A stretch of DNA of 64,000 nucleotides from Aquibium sp. ELW1220 (GCF_030398385.1 NZ_JAOAOQ010000007.1:1-64000), one strand, 5' to 3'. Counted from the stretch's first letter, positions 50,537-59,823 are shown. Made by a program: numbers and translations. The notes: generated from the sequence alone by a model not told the origin.

Positions 50537-51277
50537 TCAGAAGCCGGCTGCCTCGTCGTTGTAGAAGGTGTTGAGGATCGACATGCGCGGCTTGCCCGCA
50601 GGCGCCTCGATCTTCGGCCGGCCGTGCCAGCTCATCCGCAACGGCGCATGATACGCCTTCAGCACCACGAAGGCGTAGCCGACATTGGGCGCGAAGGGGA
50701 GCGTCTTGACCGGTTCCAGGAAATAGGAGCGCGGGTTGAGCAGCCCCTTGGCCGAGGCGCGGTAGAGCGTCGTCCCGAGATCCATCTGGCTGTCGTCCGC
50801 CGGACAGTAGAGCTGCATCGTGACGACCTTCTTGCGCGTGTCGGGATGCGGCTTGATCTCGTAGCCGTCGACGTCCTTGTAGAGCACGGGCCTGGCGATG
50901 GTCTTCACGTCGTCCATGCTGGCGGCCCCGTCGCCGCGGCGGCGGATCTCGAGGCCGTCCGCGAGCTTTGCCCGCACAGCCGCCTCGATTGCCGGCGAGA
51001 CGAGGACGGCGGCGACCGCCGACCACAGGTCGCGCCGCTCCGTTTCGATCCGCTCGATCTGGGGGCCATAAAGCCGCAGCGCCAGGCGGGTTCCCTCGGC
51101 ATTCAGCCGATCGAAGGCGCTGTCCTGCGGAAAGCATGCGAGCAGCCGGGCGTAGAAATCCACCGGGAAGAAGTCGCGGAAGAACATGTGCGGGAACGGG
51201 TCGAGGAAGGCCTCGGCAGCCTCAATGCTGCCGACCGCATGCGCGATGAGCACGGAGACAATCTCCCGACCGATCAT
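50537..51277 (-). CDS. 2-oxoglutarate/Fe(II)-dependent oxygenase-like protein
   Basis: A 246-residue protein with a readable non-haem iron facial triad in a double-stranded beta-helix context: His144-x-Asp146 (YEIKPHPDTRKK) and His210 (LKAYHAPLR), then Arg231 (KPRMSILNTFY) for 2-oxoglutarate. Family segments LYCPADDSQMDLGTTLYR and APNVGYAFVVLKAYH support this. Substrate is unknown. It may act on a sugar or peptide linked with the adjacent Gfo/Idh gene, but the two genes are convergent, not an operon. Confidence 0.72.
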   Translation of the reverse strand: MIGREIVSVLIAHAVGSIEAAEAFLDPFPHMFFRDFFPVDFYARLLACFPQDSAFDRLNAEGTRLALRLYGPQIERIETERRDLWSAVAAVLVSPAIEAAVRAKLADGLEIRRRGDGAASMDDVKTIARPVLYKDVDGYEIKPHPDTRKKVVTMQLYCPADDSQMDLGTTLYRASAKGLLNPRSYFLEPVKTLPFAPNVGYAFVVLKAYHAPLRMSWHGRPKIEAPAGKPRMSILNTFYNDEAAGF

Positions 51278-51422
51278 GCCCGTTCAATCCCCTGCCTTTG
51301 GCAACTCTGGATTGCTATCTTATGCGATCGAGGGAAGGGGAACAAGCACCGGGGTCCGGCGGACGCAGCCTGACAGACACAAGAAGATCGACGGCTGTGG
51401 CGACCGGAAAGCCGGCCGGTCG

Positions 51423-52604
51423 TCAGGCCGCCGGCATCTCTGCGAGCGTCGCCAGCATGGCTTCCGCCTTGCCCGAGCGGCGGGTGCGCTCGATGAAGCC
51501 GCCGCCGAACACACGGGCGTCGTTGCCGTCGTCGGAATAGAGCACGCAGGCCTGGCCGGGCGCCACGCCGGTCTCGCCATCGGCGAGTTCGACCTCAACC
51601 TGTCCGTCGGCACCCACGTGCAGGACGGCTGGACGCGGAGGCCGGGTGGAGCGGACCTTGGCGTAGACCTCGAGGTCGGCACCCGCCAGCGCGGTGACCG
51701 GGGTGTCGCCGAGCCAGTTGAAGTCGCGCAAGGCGATGCGGCGCGTCTCCAGCGCCTCGCGCGGACCGACGATGACGCGCGCACCGACCGGATCGAGGTG
51801 CACGACGTAGAGCGGCTCGCCCGATGCGACGCCGATGCCGCGGCGCTGGCCGATGGTGTAGTGGACGATGCCCTGGTGGCGGCCGAGCGTGCGTCCGTCG
51901 ATGTGGACGATGTCGCCGGGCGTGGCGGCGTTCGGCTGCAGCCGGGCGATCATGTCGGAATACTTGCCCTGCGGCACGAAGCAGATGTCCTGGCTGTCCT
52001 GCTTGCCGGCAACAGACAGGCCCATCTCCTCGGCCATGGCCCGGACTTCGGGCTTGGAGCGGCCGCCGAGCGGAAAGCGCAGGTAGTCGAGCTGGTCCTG
52101 CGTCGTGGCGAACAGGAAATAGCTCTGGTCGCGGTCGGCGTCGAGCGGCCGGTAGAGTGCGCGGTGGGAGCCGTTGGAGCGACTGCGGATGTAGTGGCCT
52201 GTGGCGAGCGCCTCCGCCCCCAGTTCGCGCGCCGTGCCGAGCAGGTCGGCGAACTTGACCGTCTGGTTGCACGACACGCAGGGGATCGGCGTTTCGCCCG
52301 ACATGTAGCTGCGGGCGAAGGGATCGATCACCGCTTCGCGGAAGCGCTGCTCGTAGTTCAGGACGTAGTGCGGGATGCCGAGCGTCTCTGCGACACGGCG
52401 CGCATCCTCGATGTCGCGGCCCGCGCAGCAGGATCCGGCGCGATGGACCGCGGCGCCGTGATCGTAGAGCTGCAGCGTCACGCCAACGACGTCGTAGCCT
52501 TCCTTCTTGAGGAGGCCGGCCACGACGGATGAATCGACGCCGCCCGACATCGCTACGACGACGCGGGTGTCTTCCGGCCGGCCGGGAAGGTCCAGGCTGT
52601 TCAT
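51423..52604 (-). CDS. mnmA: tRNA-specific 2-thiouridylase MnmA
   Basis: A 393-residue enzyme that adds sulfur to wobble uridine 34 of tRNA Lys, Glu and Gln. The PP-loop ATP site is [14 protein letters not shown] (residues 19-32), the catalytic Cys112 is in [11 protein letters not shown] and the second Cys208 in [28 protein letters not shown] and the C-terminal beta-barrel are standard. I use ATG 52604 ([10 protein letters not shown]); an ATG 30 bases upstream is possible. It is divergent from sciP. Confidence 0.95.
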   Translation of the reverse strand: MNSLDLPGRPEDTRVVVAMSGGVDSSVVAGLLKKEGYDVVGVTLQLYDHGAAVHRAGSCCAGRDIEDARRVAETLGIPHYVLNYEQRFREAVIDPFARSYMSGETPIPCVSCNQTVKFADLLGTARELGAEALATGHYIRSRSNGSHRALYRPLDADRDQSYFLFATTQDQLDYLRFPLGGRSKPEVRAMAEEMGLSVAGKQDSQDICFVPQGKYSDMIARLQPNAATPGDIVHIDGRTLGRHQGIVHYTIGQRRGIGVASGEPLYVVHLDPVGARVIVGPREALETRRIALRDFNWLGDTPVTALAGADLEVYAKVRSTRPPRPAVLHVGADGQVEVELADGETGVAPGQACVLYSDDGNDARVFGGGFIERTRRSGKAEAMLATLAEMPAA

Positions 52605-52848
52605 CGGCTCGTTCGCTTCCTTGTTGCCCGTCACGCGGGTCCAATGCCCATCCCCGACAGATAGGTCAAGAACCGTCGGGATGCCAGCATCGCGCGCAAG
52701 AAGGCGGTCGCCCGGAGGCGAATCCTTCGTATTTTAGAGAGTCCCGATTCGTTACGATTCAATTACCGGCTGCTTAGCCAATTTTTAAAGCTACACCGGT
52801 AGTGTGCAGTCTGTTGGTGCCGAGTTTGTGTCGGGTGTAGAGAGTAAA

Positions 52849-53124
52849 ATGACCGATCTGGTGAGACCGCGGGTCAAGTACGTCATAGGGCCAGACGGCA
52901 GCCCGCTGACCATTGCAGACCTGCCGCCGAGCAATACGCGTCGCTGGGTCATCCGCCGCAAGGCGGAAGTGGTCGCCGCGGTCAGGGGCGGTCTTCTCAG
53001 CCTCGAGGAAGCCTGCCAGCGCTACAAGCTCACGGTCGAGGAGTTCCTCTCCTGGCAGGCTTCGATCGACGAATACGGACTTGCCGGCCTTCGCACCACA
53101 CGTATCCAGCAATATCGCCACTGA
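52849..53124 (+). CDS. sciP: SciP (DUF1153), CtrA-antagonist
   Basis: A 91-residue helix-turn-helix protein almost invariant in Alphaproteobacteria: RVKYVIGPDGSPLTIADLPP, NTRRWVIRRKAEVVAAVRGG, LLSLEEACQRYKLTVEEFLS and GLAGLRTTRIQQY. In Caulobacter, SciP binds CtrA and blocks its activation of target genes. It lies about 1.8 kb from ctrA. I chose ATG 52849 by homology; the frame extends upstream. A TTAC-N7-TTAC word (52752-52766), a two-mismatch relative of the CtrA box, lies in its promoter region. Confidence 0.9.
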   Translation: MTDLVRPRVKYVIGPDGSPLTIADLPPSNTRRWVIRRKAEVVAAVRGGLLSLEEACQRYKLTVEEFLSWQASIDEYGLAGLRTTRIQQYRH

Positions 53125-53255
53125 CGCTCGACGCGATTCTCTTGGATTTGCACCAGCAGGCGTCGAGTTTCCGCTGGCAGCACCCTTCCATTCCCTCCCG
53201 AACCCATGCCCTCGTGGCGAGACATCGGTAGCGGCGACCTCGTCCAGGCGATGCG

Positions 53256-53708
53256 CTAGCTGCCGGACTGTTCGCGTCGCAGCAGCGCCGAGACCGCGAC
53301 CGTCAGGACCACCGACAGCGCGAAGAACCACAGTCCGGGCTTGGTGAAGGCCGCGGCAAGGCCGCTCGTCTTGGCCGCGAAGATGACCAGCGCCACCAGA
53401 ACCACATCCAGCATCGACCAGTTCGACAAGCCGCGCAGCCAGGCCGGCAGGCGGTCGTGTGCGGCGCGACCCGAATGGGCGGCGACGTGCAGCAGCATCA
53501 GCTTCACCGCGGGAAAAGCGATCGAGAAGAGCGCGATGATGATGGCCAGCAGGGGATCTCCGCCCTGCCAGAGCGCGGCGACCATGCCCGTGAGCGACGG
53601 CTCTTCCGTGAAGAAATAGAGACGTTCGACGCGGATCAGCGGCAGCGTCACGCCCAGCGCGAAGGCGACCGTGGCGACGAACAGCAGGATGGGCGGGGCA
53701 AGGCGCAT
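53256..53708 (-). CDS. Paraquat-inducible protein A (PqiA)-domain membrane protein
   Basis: A 150-residue inner-membrane protein with four membrane segments: ILLFVATVAFALGVTLPLI, LLAIIIALFSIAFPAVKLMLLH, MLDVVLVALVIFAAK and LWFFALSVVLTVAVSALL. The segment WLRGLSNWSMLDVVLVAL is the PqiA signature. Full PqiA proteins carry two such domains; this is a single-domain form, common in Hyphomicrobiales. It may serve lipid transport with MCE proteins, none of which is nearby. Confidence 0.82.
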   Translation of the reverse strand: MRLAPPILLFVATVAFALGVTLPLIRVERLYFFTEEPSLTGMVAALWQGGDPLLAIIIALFSIAFPAVKLMLLHVAAHSGRAAHDRLPAWLRGLSNWSMLDVVLVALVIFAAKTSGLAAAFTKPGLWFFALSVVLTVAVSALLRREQSGS

Positions 53709-53798
53709 CGGCGCGCTATAGAGGAAGACGGTCCGCTGCGGAAGCGGACCTGAAGCGGGGAAGTCGACGCCGGCTGGCGAACCGCCGACGACGAGGGA

Positions 53799-54176
53799 TC
53801 AGCCCGCGACGGCGCGGCGCAGGTCCGCTTCGGCATCGCGTACGCGCGCGTCCCGGTTCTCGAGCTGCTCGGCCTTTGCCAGTTCCGTCTCGGCCTCGGC
53901 GAGCGCCATTTCGGCAGCGCCTTTCTGCTGGAGCAGGTCGAGGCGGGAATTGTTCAGGTTGTCCCGGCGCTGCCGGGCCGCCCTGGCGAAGGTCGGATAG
54001 GCGAAGTGATTGGTGTCGGTGATTCCCGACTTTCTCTCCTCGATGGCGACCTGCGCGTCGAGTTCGGCGGCCATCCGGTCGAATTCCGCGATCATCATGT
54101 CCAGCTGCGACAGCTGCCGGCGCTTCTCATTGACCTGGAACTGCTTCAGGCGAACCAGATTTCCACGTGACTTCAT
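53799..54176 (-). CDS. fliJ: FliJ-like flagellar export chaperone
   Basis: A 125-residue all-helical protein with long coiled-coil stretches (LVRLKQFQVNEKRRQLSQLDMMIAEF, then RRDNLNNSRLDLLQQKGAAEMALAEAETELAKAEQLE), typical of FliJ, the stalk of the flagellar type III ATPase. Such proteins diverge strongly, so the call leans on conserved position next to ctrA in Hyphomicrobiales. It shares a 434-base divergent control region with ctrA, which fits CtrA control of flagellar genes. Confidence 0.75.
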   Translation of the reverse strand: MKSRGNLVRLKQFQVNEKRRQLSQLDMMIAEFDRMAAELDAQVAIEERKSGITDTNHFAYPTFARAARQRRDNLNNSRLDLLQQKGAAEMALAEAETELAKAEQLENRDARVRDAEADLRRAVAG

Positions 54177-54610
54177 GTCCGCTTACTCCCGAATACGCGT
54201 ACCCCGCCGGAAAAATTACGCCCGACCCACGCCTCCGCACGTCAACGGCCGAGGGCAACGAAATCCTAAGGATTTTCGGTGCCGGTAACCATTCGTTTAC
54301 GCGCACCGTTAATCATACGGTCGAGGGCTTAAGGGGCGGTAAAAAAAGCCGAGTGCCTTTTCCGGAAACCGACAAGGCGAGTCGCCAGAGTCGGTTACTG
54401 CCGCTTCTTAAGCTTGAACCTTAATGACCTGACGTGATGATTCATGTTTGGATTCAACAAGGTGCCTTTGACACTTCTGACGGATGATTGCGCTTGCCAT
54501 GCGGAATCAGATTTTGTTAACCATTTCGTGGCAGCTTTCGAGTCACGTAACGACTGCTCCCGGGCCGGCATGTCGGCACACCCGGCTCGGCTGCAGAAGA
54601 GGGGATTGAA
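54177..54610. other. ctrA/fliJ divergent control region
   Basis: A 434-base, comparatively AT-rich non-coding region with several TTAA words (54309, 54329, 54408, 54421). These are spaced 16 and 9 bases apart rather than the 7 of a full CtrA box. The 8-mer TTAACCAT at 54517-54524 is the best CtrA half-site. No gene is seen. Confidence 0.55.
54517..54524. promoter_or_regulatory. Candidate CtrA half-site
   Basis: TTAACCAT is the 8-mer form of the CtrA recognition site known from Caulobacter. It lies 86 bp upstream of the ctrA ATG and would fit autoregulation. Confidence 0.5.
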
Positions 54611-55306
54611 ATGCGCGTCCTGCTGATTGAAGACGATAGTGCCACGGCACAGAGCATCGAGCTGATGCTCAAGTCGGAGAGCTTCAACGTCTACACGACG
54701 GATCTGGGCGAAGAGGGTGTCGACCTCGGCAAGCTGTACGACTACGACATCATTCTCCTCGACCTGAACCTGCCCGACATGTCCGGCTACGAGGTGCTGC
54801 GCACGCTTCGCCTGTCGAAGGTCAAGACGCCGATCCTGATCCTTTCGGGCATGGCCGGCATCGAGGACAAGGTCCGCGGTCTCGGCTTCGGTGCCGACGA
54901 CTACATGACCAAGCCGTTCCACAAGGACGAACTGGTCGCCCGCATCCACGCGATCGTGCGCCGGTCCAAGGGCCATGCGCAGTCGGTGATCACGACCGGT
55001 GACCTGATCGTCAACCTGGATGCCAAGACCGTCGAGGTCGGCGGCCAGCGCGTGCACCTGACCGGCAAGGAATACCAGATGCTGGAGCTGCTTTCGCTGC
55101 GGAAGGGCACCACGCTGACGAAGGAAATGTTCCTGAACCACCTTTACGGCGGCATGGACGAGCCGGAACTGAAGATCATCGACGTGTTCATCTGCAAGCT
55201 GCGCAAGAAGCTCGACGCGGCGTCGGGCGGGCAGAACTACATCGAGACGGTGTGGGGGCGCGGCTACGTGCTGCGCGAACCCGAGGACGTGCGCGTCAGC
55301 GCCTGA
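54611..55306 (+). CDS. ctrA: Cell-cycle master response regulator CtrA
   Basis: A 231-residue OmpR/PhoB-class regulator. The receiver domain (1-120) has acidic pocket Glu7-Asp8-Asp9, phosphoacceptor Asp51 ([20 protein letters not shown]) and Lys in [22 protein letters not shown]. The winged-helix domain (130-225) includes [38 protein letters not shown] and [13 protein letters not shown]. The sequence is diagnostic for CtrA, which controls replication, division and motility genes; it is phosphorylated through ChpT, also encoded nearby. GAGGGGA precedes the ATG. A strong terminator follows. Confidence 0.98.
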   Translation: MRVLLIEDDSATAQSIELMLKSESFNVYTTDLGEEGVDLGKLYDYDIILLDLNLPDMSGYEVLRTLRLSKVKTPILILSGMAGIEDKVRGLGFGADDYMTKPFHKDELVARIHAIVRRSKGHAQSVITTGDLIVNLDAKTVEVGGQRVHLTGKEYQMLELLSLRKGTTLTKEMFLNHLYGGMDEPELKIIDVFICKLRKKLDAASGGQNYIETVWGRGYVLREPEDVRVSA

Positions 55307-55326
55307 TCCCGTTCGATCGAAATCAC

Positions 55327-55364
55327 AAGCGCCCGCGATCGGCCGATCGTCGGGCGCTTTTCGT
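55327..55364. terminator. Rho-independent terminator between ctrA and response regulator
   Basis: AAGCGCCCG (55327-55335) pairs with CGGGCGCTT (55351-55359), with an inner CGATCG helix and a following TTTTCGTTTT tract. The two flanking genes are convergent, so it may serve both. Confidence 0.8.
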
Positions 55365-55406
55365 TTTCGGACGAGCGCGGTCCTGCCGCGTCAAGGGGCG
55401 AAAGGG

Positions 55407-55775
55407 TCAGGCCGCGATCTTCAGCTCGCGAAAGCGGTCCAAAAGCTGCGCGCGGTTGAAGGGCTTCAGCATGTAGCCGTTCGCGCCGGCCCGCTTGGCC
55501 CGCATGATGGCGCCGATGTCGAACTCCAGGATCGAGACGAGGATCCGCACGTCCCTGGCGCCGGGAAGCGCCTTGACCGCGTGAATGAACTCGGGCGCCT
55601 GCATATCGGGGAGGGTGCCGTCGAGGATGATCGCGTCGGGAAGCTCGGCCGCGCACATGTCGAGCGCGTCGCGGCCGTTGCCGGCCTCGACGACGGCCAG
55701 GTCCGGGCCGCCCAGGATGCGCTTGACCACCTTTCGGATGATACTCGAATCATCAACGATCATGCAGCGTTTCAT
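55407..55775 (-). CDS. Single-domain response regulator
   Basis: A 122-residue receiver domain with no output domain: MIVDDSSIIRKVVKRIL, phosphoacceptor Asp52 in IILDGTLPDMQAPEFI and Lys in GYMLKPFNRAQLL. The switch position is a Ser in ILVSILEFD. It resembles CheY-like proteins conserved beside ctrA and chpT in Hyphomicrobiales. A role as a ChpT partner or phosphate sink is possible but not shown. ATG 55775 is chosen; GTG 55781 is the alternative. Confidence 0.88.
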   Translation of the reverse strand: MKRCMIVDDSSIIRKVVKRILGGPDLAVVEAGNGRDALDMCAAELPDAIILDGTLPDMQAPEFIHAVKALPGARDVRILVSILEFDIGAIMRAKRAGANGYMLKPFNRAQLLDRFRELKIAA

Positions 55776-55918
55776 GTCCACATTTCCCTGCGTCGCGACC
55801 GCATCATGCGGTAACCTCTACTGGCCCCGGATGCAGACTATGCGAAACAGTGAAAAAATTGGCGAAGCCGATCGCTAAACTTGAAGGCAAGGCAACTGTC
55901 GGTCGAGAAGGACAGCGA

Positions 55919-56548
55919 TCACGCCGCAGAAAGCGTGATCTCCTCCGCCGATGCATGGATCGAGATTGTCATGCCTGCCTCGCGCGCCAGTAGCAGCGTG
56001 TAGTATGGCTGGACCGTGTGGGCGTCGATCGGCTCCTCGGGCCGCGAGCCGGAGTGCAGTTCGAGGAACTTCGGCGGGACGCGCACCATCGGGCCGGTGG
56101 AGACGATCGTGAACTTCGGCTCGGTCATCAGGTCCGAGAGTTCCACCTTCATCGTGCCGCCCCGCGGAATGGCGCCGGCGGCGATGAGCAGCAGGTTGAG
56201 AAGCAGCTTCACCTTGTTCTTCGGCAGCAGGGCGCGCCCGCCCGCCCATTCGAGGTTCGGCTTCTCGTTGCGGAAATAGGCGGTGGCAACCGACTCGGCA
56301 TCGCCGGTGTCGATCTGCATCCCGGCCGAGCCCGCGGCGCCGAAGGCGATGCGCGCGAACTGCAGTCGTGCGGAGGCGGTACGCGCGCTGGCACGGATCA
56401 GCTTCATCGCGTCCTCGTCGGCGCCACCCTCGTCGAGGAGTTCGAGGCCGTTGTTCAGGGCACCGACGGGCGAGATGATGTCGTGGCAGACCCTGCTGCA
56501 CAGAAGAGCCGCCAGATCGGGCGCGGACAGGGAAAACAGTTCGGACAT
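55919..56548 (-). CDS. chpT: Histidine phosphotransferase ChpT
   Basis: A 209-residue dimeric phosphotransferase that passes phosphate from CckA to CtrA and CpdR. The N-terminal helical hairpin holds the phosphoacceptor His22 (LLCSRVCHDIISPVGALNNGLELL), followed by a degenerate ATPase-like domain (KVKLLLNLLLIAAGAIPRGG). ATG 56548 follows GGAG at good spacing; GTG 56563 is less likely. Its location one gene from ctrA supports the call. Confidence 0.92.
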   Translation of the reverse strand: MSELFSLSAPDLAALLCSRVCHDIISPVGALNNGLELLDEGGADEDAMKLIRASARTASARLQFARIAFGAAGSAGMQIDTGDAESVATAYFRNEKPNLEWAGGRALLPKNKVKLLLNLLLIAAGAIPRGGTMKVELSDLMTEPKFTIVSTGPMVRVPPKFLELHSGSRPEEPIDAHTVQPYYTLLLAREAGMTISIHASAEEITLSAA

Positions 56549-56827
56549 TCGGGTCTCCAGCACATTCGGTACGGCGGCTTGAAAGGCAGCGGAACGGCGG
56601 TCGAATCAAAAAAAGCTGCCGGAGCCTCGACGTTACACAAGGGAGCCGTCGTCGCAAGAAATGCCGACTGGAGCAACGCGGCGCTGCGGGGAAGCGCGGT
56701 CGAGTGTCGAAAGATGCTTAACGAAAGGAAAACGATTTGGGCCTAGATTTCTGGAAGGCCGATCGGGTGGACGGGCATCAACGGAAGGCGCTCTGCCCCG
56801 GGCAGCAGCTGCCGACGGAGTATGGAT

Positions 56828-57412
56828 ATGACACTCTCGAAACTGGCGCGGTTCCTAACGCGGACATTCGTCGCGCTCGGACTGGCGTTCGCCATAGCGC
56901 AGGCGGAGCCGGTCCCCGCGTCCGCGAACTCCGAGTTCACCGCGCAGGAGATCATCGACAAGGGCCACGATTTCTTCGGCGCCGCGTCCGGAGGCGTGGC
57001 GGCGGCGATCGAGACCATCTTCGCACGCTACGGCGTACCCAACGGCTATATCCTCGGCGAAGAGGGATCGGGCGCGCTCGTCGGCGGGCTGACCTACGGC
57101 GAGGGAACGCTGTTCACCAAGAATGCCGGCGATCACACGCTGTTCTGGCAGGGACCTTCCATCGGCTGGGATTTCGGAGGGCAGGGCTCGCGGACCATGA
57201 TGCTGGTCTACGACCTCAACACGATCGACGAGATCTATCACCGCTATGTGGGCGTTGCGGGGTCGGCCTACGTCGTGGCCGGCGTGGGCTTCAACGTCAT
57301 GCGCTACGGCAACGTGCTGCTCATTCCGGTGCGGACGGGCGTCGGCGCGAGGCTCGGCGTCAACATCGGATACCTGAAGGTCACGTCGCGCCCGACCTGG
57401 AACCCGTTCTGA
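56828..57412 (+). CDS. eipA: Envelope integrity protein EipA (DUF1134)
   Basis: A 194-residue periplasmic protein with a signal peptide (FLTRTFVALGLAFAIAQAEPVPASA, cleavage near residue 32) and the DUF1134 core: EIIDKGHDFFGAASGGVAAAIE, GALVGGLTYGEGTLFTK and SIGWDFGGQGSR. In Brucella this small beta-barrel protein is needed for envelope integrity. ATG 56828 is chosen over 56822 because GGAG (56817-56820) sits 7 bases before it. A TTAAC half-site near 56716 hints at CtrA control. Confidence 0.9.
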   Translation: MTLSKLARFLTRTFVALGLAFAIAQAEPVPASANSEFTAQEIIDKGHDFFGAASGGVAAAIETIFARYGVPNGYILGEEGSGALVGGLTYGEGTLFTKNAGDHTLFWQGPSIGWDFGGQGSRTMMLVYDLNTIDEIYHRYVGVAGSAYVVAGVGFNVMRYGNVLLIPVRTGVGARLGVNIGYLKVTSRPTWNPF

Positions 57413-57455
57413 GGACAGGTCCTGCCCGGCAGGGAACGACCTTCGTCGCTGGCGC

Positions 57456-57465
57456 TTAACCTTAA
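57456..57465. promoter_or_regulatory. Candidate CtrA half-sites
   Basis: TTAACCTTAA combines a TTAACC word with a second TTAA, 90 bp before the likely start of the coiled-coil gene. It is not a full TTAA-N7-TTAA box. Confidence 0.3.
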
Positions 57466-57555
57466 GGCGAAGTAAAAGGCCTTCCGGGATGGATCGGGAC
57501 CGTGCCCTTGTGGCACATCTGGGTCGTCCAGTGCGGCTATGGGCGGGCGTTCGGC

Positions 57556-58803
57556 GTGATCGAATCCATTCTGTTCTTTTCGCTCGGTTTCCTGTGTGCG
57601 GGATTCCTGGCGCTGATGATCGCTCCCGCGGTGTGGCGTCGGGCCGTGCTGCTGACGCGCAAGCGCATAGAGGCATCGGTTCCGCTCTCGCTCAACGAAA
57701 TCCAGGCCGACAAGGATCGGATGCGCGCCGAATTCGCGATGTCGACGCGGCGACTGGAGATGAGCATCAAGGCATTCCGCGACAAGGCGTCGAGCCAGAT
57801 CGTCGAGATCAACCGGCACCAGGCGCAGCTGAAGGAACTGACCGACGAGATCGGCGAGAAGAACGCGGCGATCACTGCGATGGAATCGCAGGGCAGCGAA
57901 CTGCGCGCCGAGCTGAGGCGTCGCGAGGAACAGCTGCAGGTGCTGTCGGGGCGGCTCGACGAGGCCACCCGCCGGATCGACGAGAAGGCGCTCGAACTCG
58001 ACAAGCTCGGGCGGCTCTACGACGATGCGGCCTTCAATTCCAGCAGCCGCCAGATCGAACTGGTGGCGCGGGAGGCGGAGTACGAGCGGGTTTCCGACGA
58101 CCTGAACGCGCTGCGCGGCAAGCGCCGTGACGTCGAGCGCCAGCTGCGCGAGGCGACGGCGGAGAACAAGCAGAACCAGGACCTCCTGAAGGCCGAGCGG
58201 CTGAAGATCACCGAGCTCGAAAAGAAGATCGAGCGCATGGAATCGACCATCGCCGACCGCGAGGAGCGCCTCGATCGCCGCGAGAAGGATCTCGCCCGGC
58301 TGCGCGAGCACGCCCGCTCGGGCGCCACGAGCGAGAACGACCTGAACGAGCGGCTGTCGGCTTCCGAGAGCCAGCGCGTGAAGCTGGAGGCCGACCTCGC
58401 CGACCTGACGCTGCAGATGTCGACACTGCTGTCCGGCGCGACGGGCGGCGATGTGGAAAAGGCGATGGGCACGCTGAACGAGGAGCGCGACCAGTTGCAG
58501 GAGCGCCTCACCAGACTGGTGCGCGAGAACAAGAAGCTGAAGGCGGACCTCGCCGTCTACGAACGCGACAAGTCCGAGGACTGGGACCTGCAGCGGCGCG
58601 AGAATGCTCTGCTGCGCGAACAGATCAACGATCTCGCCGCCGAGGTCGTGCGGCTGACCGAAACGCTCGACGGGCCGGAATCGCCGATCACGGTGGCGCT
58701 GGCGGCCGACATCGTCGAGCCGCTCAAGCCCGCAGGCGAACGGCGACCGACCAGCCTCGCCGAGCGGGTGCGCGCGCTCAAGCAGGCCTCCGCCGCCCGC
58801 TGA
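57556..58803 (+). CDS. Membrane-anchored coiled-coil protein
   Basis: A protein of about 415 residues with one N-terminal membrane segment (ESILFFSLGFLCAGFLALMIA). A long, almost uninterrupted coiled coil follows from about residue 45 to 370 (RHQAQLKELTDEIGEKNAAITAME, DDLNALRGKRRDVERQLREATAE, QLQERLTRLVRENKKLKADL). The conserved IEASVPLSLNEIQADKDRMRAEFAM just after the membrane marks a Hyphomicrobiales-specific family of unknown function. The start is uncertain: GTG 57556 or GTG 57502. Its place in the CtrA block suggests a polarity or division role, as inference. Confidence 0.78.
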   Translation: MIESILFFSLGFLCAGFLALMIAPAVWRRAVLLTRKRIEASVPLSLNEIQADKDRMRAEFAMSTRRLEMSIKAFRDKASSQIVEINRHQAQLKELTDEIGEKNAAITAMESQGSELRAELRRREEQLQVLSGRLDEATRRIDEKALELDKLGRLYDDAAFNSSSRQIELVAREAEYERVSDDLNALRGKRRDVERQLREATAENKQNQDLLKAERLKITELEKKIERMESTIADREERLDRREKDLARLREHARSGATSENDLNERLSASESQRVKLEADLADLTLQMSTLLSGATGGDVEKAMGTLNEERDQLQERLTRLVRENKKLKADLAVYERDKSEDWDLQRRENALLREQINDLAAEVVRLTETLDGPESPITVALAADIVEPLKPAGERRPTSLAERVRALKQASAAR

Positions 58804-58828
58804 GGCCTGCTTTTCCGGTCACGTCACG

Positions 58829-59689
58829 TCACGACGCGCCGTCCTTGCCAGCACCCCGCCACAGCCGGTGCAGCGCGATGGCGCCAGCGGTCGCGACGTT
58901 GAGGCTGTCGAAGCCCGCGGACATGCCGATCCGGACGGTCGTCAGCCTGGCGAGCAGGTCGGCCGGAAGGCCGCTTCCCTCGCTGCCCAAGAGCAGCGCG
59001 GTGCGCTCCTGCGGCGCAAGTTCCGCAATGTCCCTGGCGCCACGCGGGCTGAGCGCCAGGCAGTCGAAGCCGGCATTCGCCAGGCGGGCGAGGAGCGCCT
59101 CGGCCGTTCCGCCACGCCAGTGGGGAACCTTGAGCACGGCGCCGACCGAGACGCGGATGGCCTTTCGGTAGAGCGGATCGCAGCTCGTCTCGTCGAGCAG
59201 GACGGCATCCGCCTCGAAAGCCGCGGCGTTGCGAAAGATGGCGCCGACATTGTCGTGGTTGGAGATGCCGATCAGCACCAGCACAAGGGCACGCCGGGGC
59301 AGGGCGGCCACGAACGCGTCCAGATCGCGCGCGTCGGTTCGCCGCCCGACGCCGAGCACGCCGCGATGGACATGGTAGCCGGCGACAGCATCGAGGATCG
59401 GCTGGGACGCGACGTAGACGGGCAGCCCATCCGGCGCGCGGGCGAGCAGATCGGAAACGCCATCGACCCGGTTCTCCAGGAGAAGCAGCGACTCGGCTTC
59501 AAACCGCGCGTGTCCGAGAAGCACGTTCAGGACGACCCGCCCTTCGGCGATGAAGCGGTGCTGGCGGCCGACCAGATCGCGCTCGCGGATCTGCCGGTAG
59601 GGCGCGAGCCGCGGATCATCCGCGTCGTCGATGCGGATGATCTCAGGCACGGAGATGCAGAACCGCGGCTGGTCGTCCAGATTGCACAA
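58829..59689 (-). CDS. SpoU-family RNA 2'-O-methyltransferase
   Basis: A 286-residue SPOUT enzyme, TrmH/RlmB-like. The N-terminal substrate-binding part is PRLAPYRQIRERDLVGRQHRFIAEG. The knotted SAM-binding domain has VLIGISNHDNVGAIFRNAAAFEADAVLLDE, ALLLGSEGSGLPADLL and SLNVATAGAIALHRLW, the three SpoU motifs. Target (rRNA or tRNA) is unclear. The start is taken at 59689; GTG 59650 is an alternative. Confidence 0.85.
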   Translation of the reverse strand: MCNLDDQPRFCISVPEIIRIDDADDPRLAPYRQIRERDLVGRQHRFIAEGRVVLNVLLGHARFEAESLLLLENRVDGVSDLLARAPDGLPVYVASQPILDAVAGYHVHRGVLGVGRRTDARDLDAFVAALPRRALVLVLIGISNHDNVGAIFRNAAAFEADAVLLDETSCDPLYRKAIRVSVGAVLKVPHWRGGTAEALLARLANAGFDCLALSPRGARDIAELAPQERTALLLGSEGSGLPADLLARLTTVRIGMSAGFDSLNVATAGAIALHRLWRGAGKDGAS

Positions 59690-59823
59690 TCTTGCTCAAA
59701 ACACTCATGCCGGTCAGCCCTGTCCTGTTGCCGGCGACAGGTCTGGACGGGCCGGCAGGCGAGGTCAAGACGGGGGTAGAGGCCGAAGACGCAAGGAGCC
59801 CGGGACGTGGGCGCGTCGACCGT

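Noticed and set aside
54309-54424. TTAA pairs upstream of ctrA as full CtrA boxes
   Set aside because: Spacings are 16 and 9 bases, not 7. Only the 8-mer half-site at 54517 was kept.
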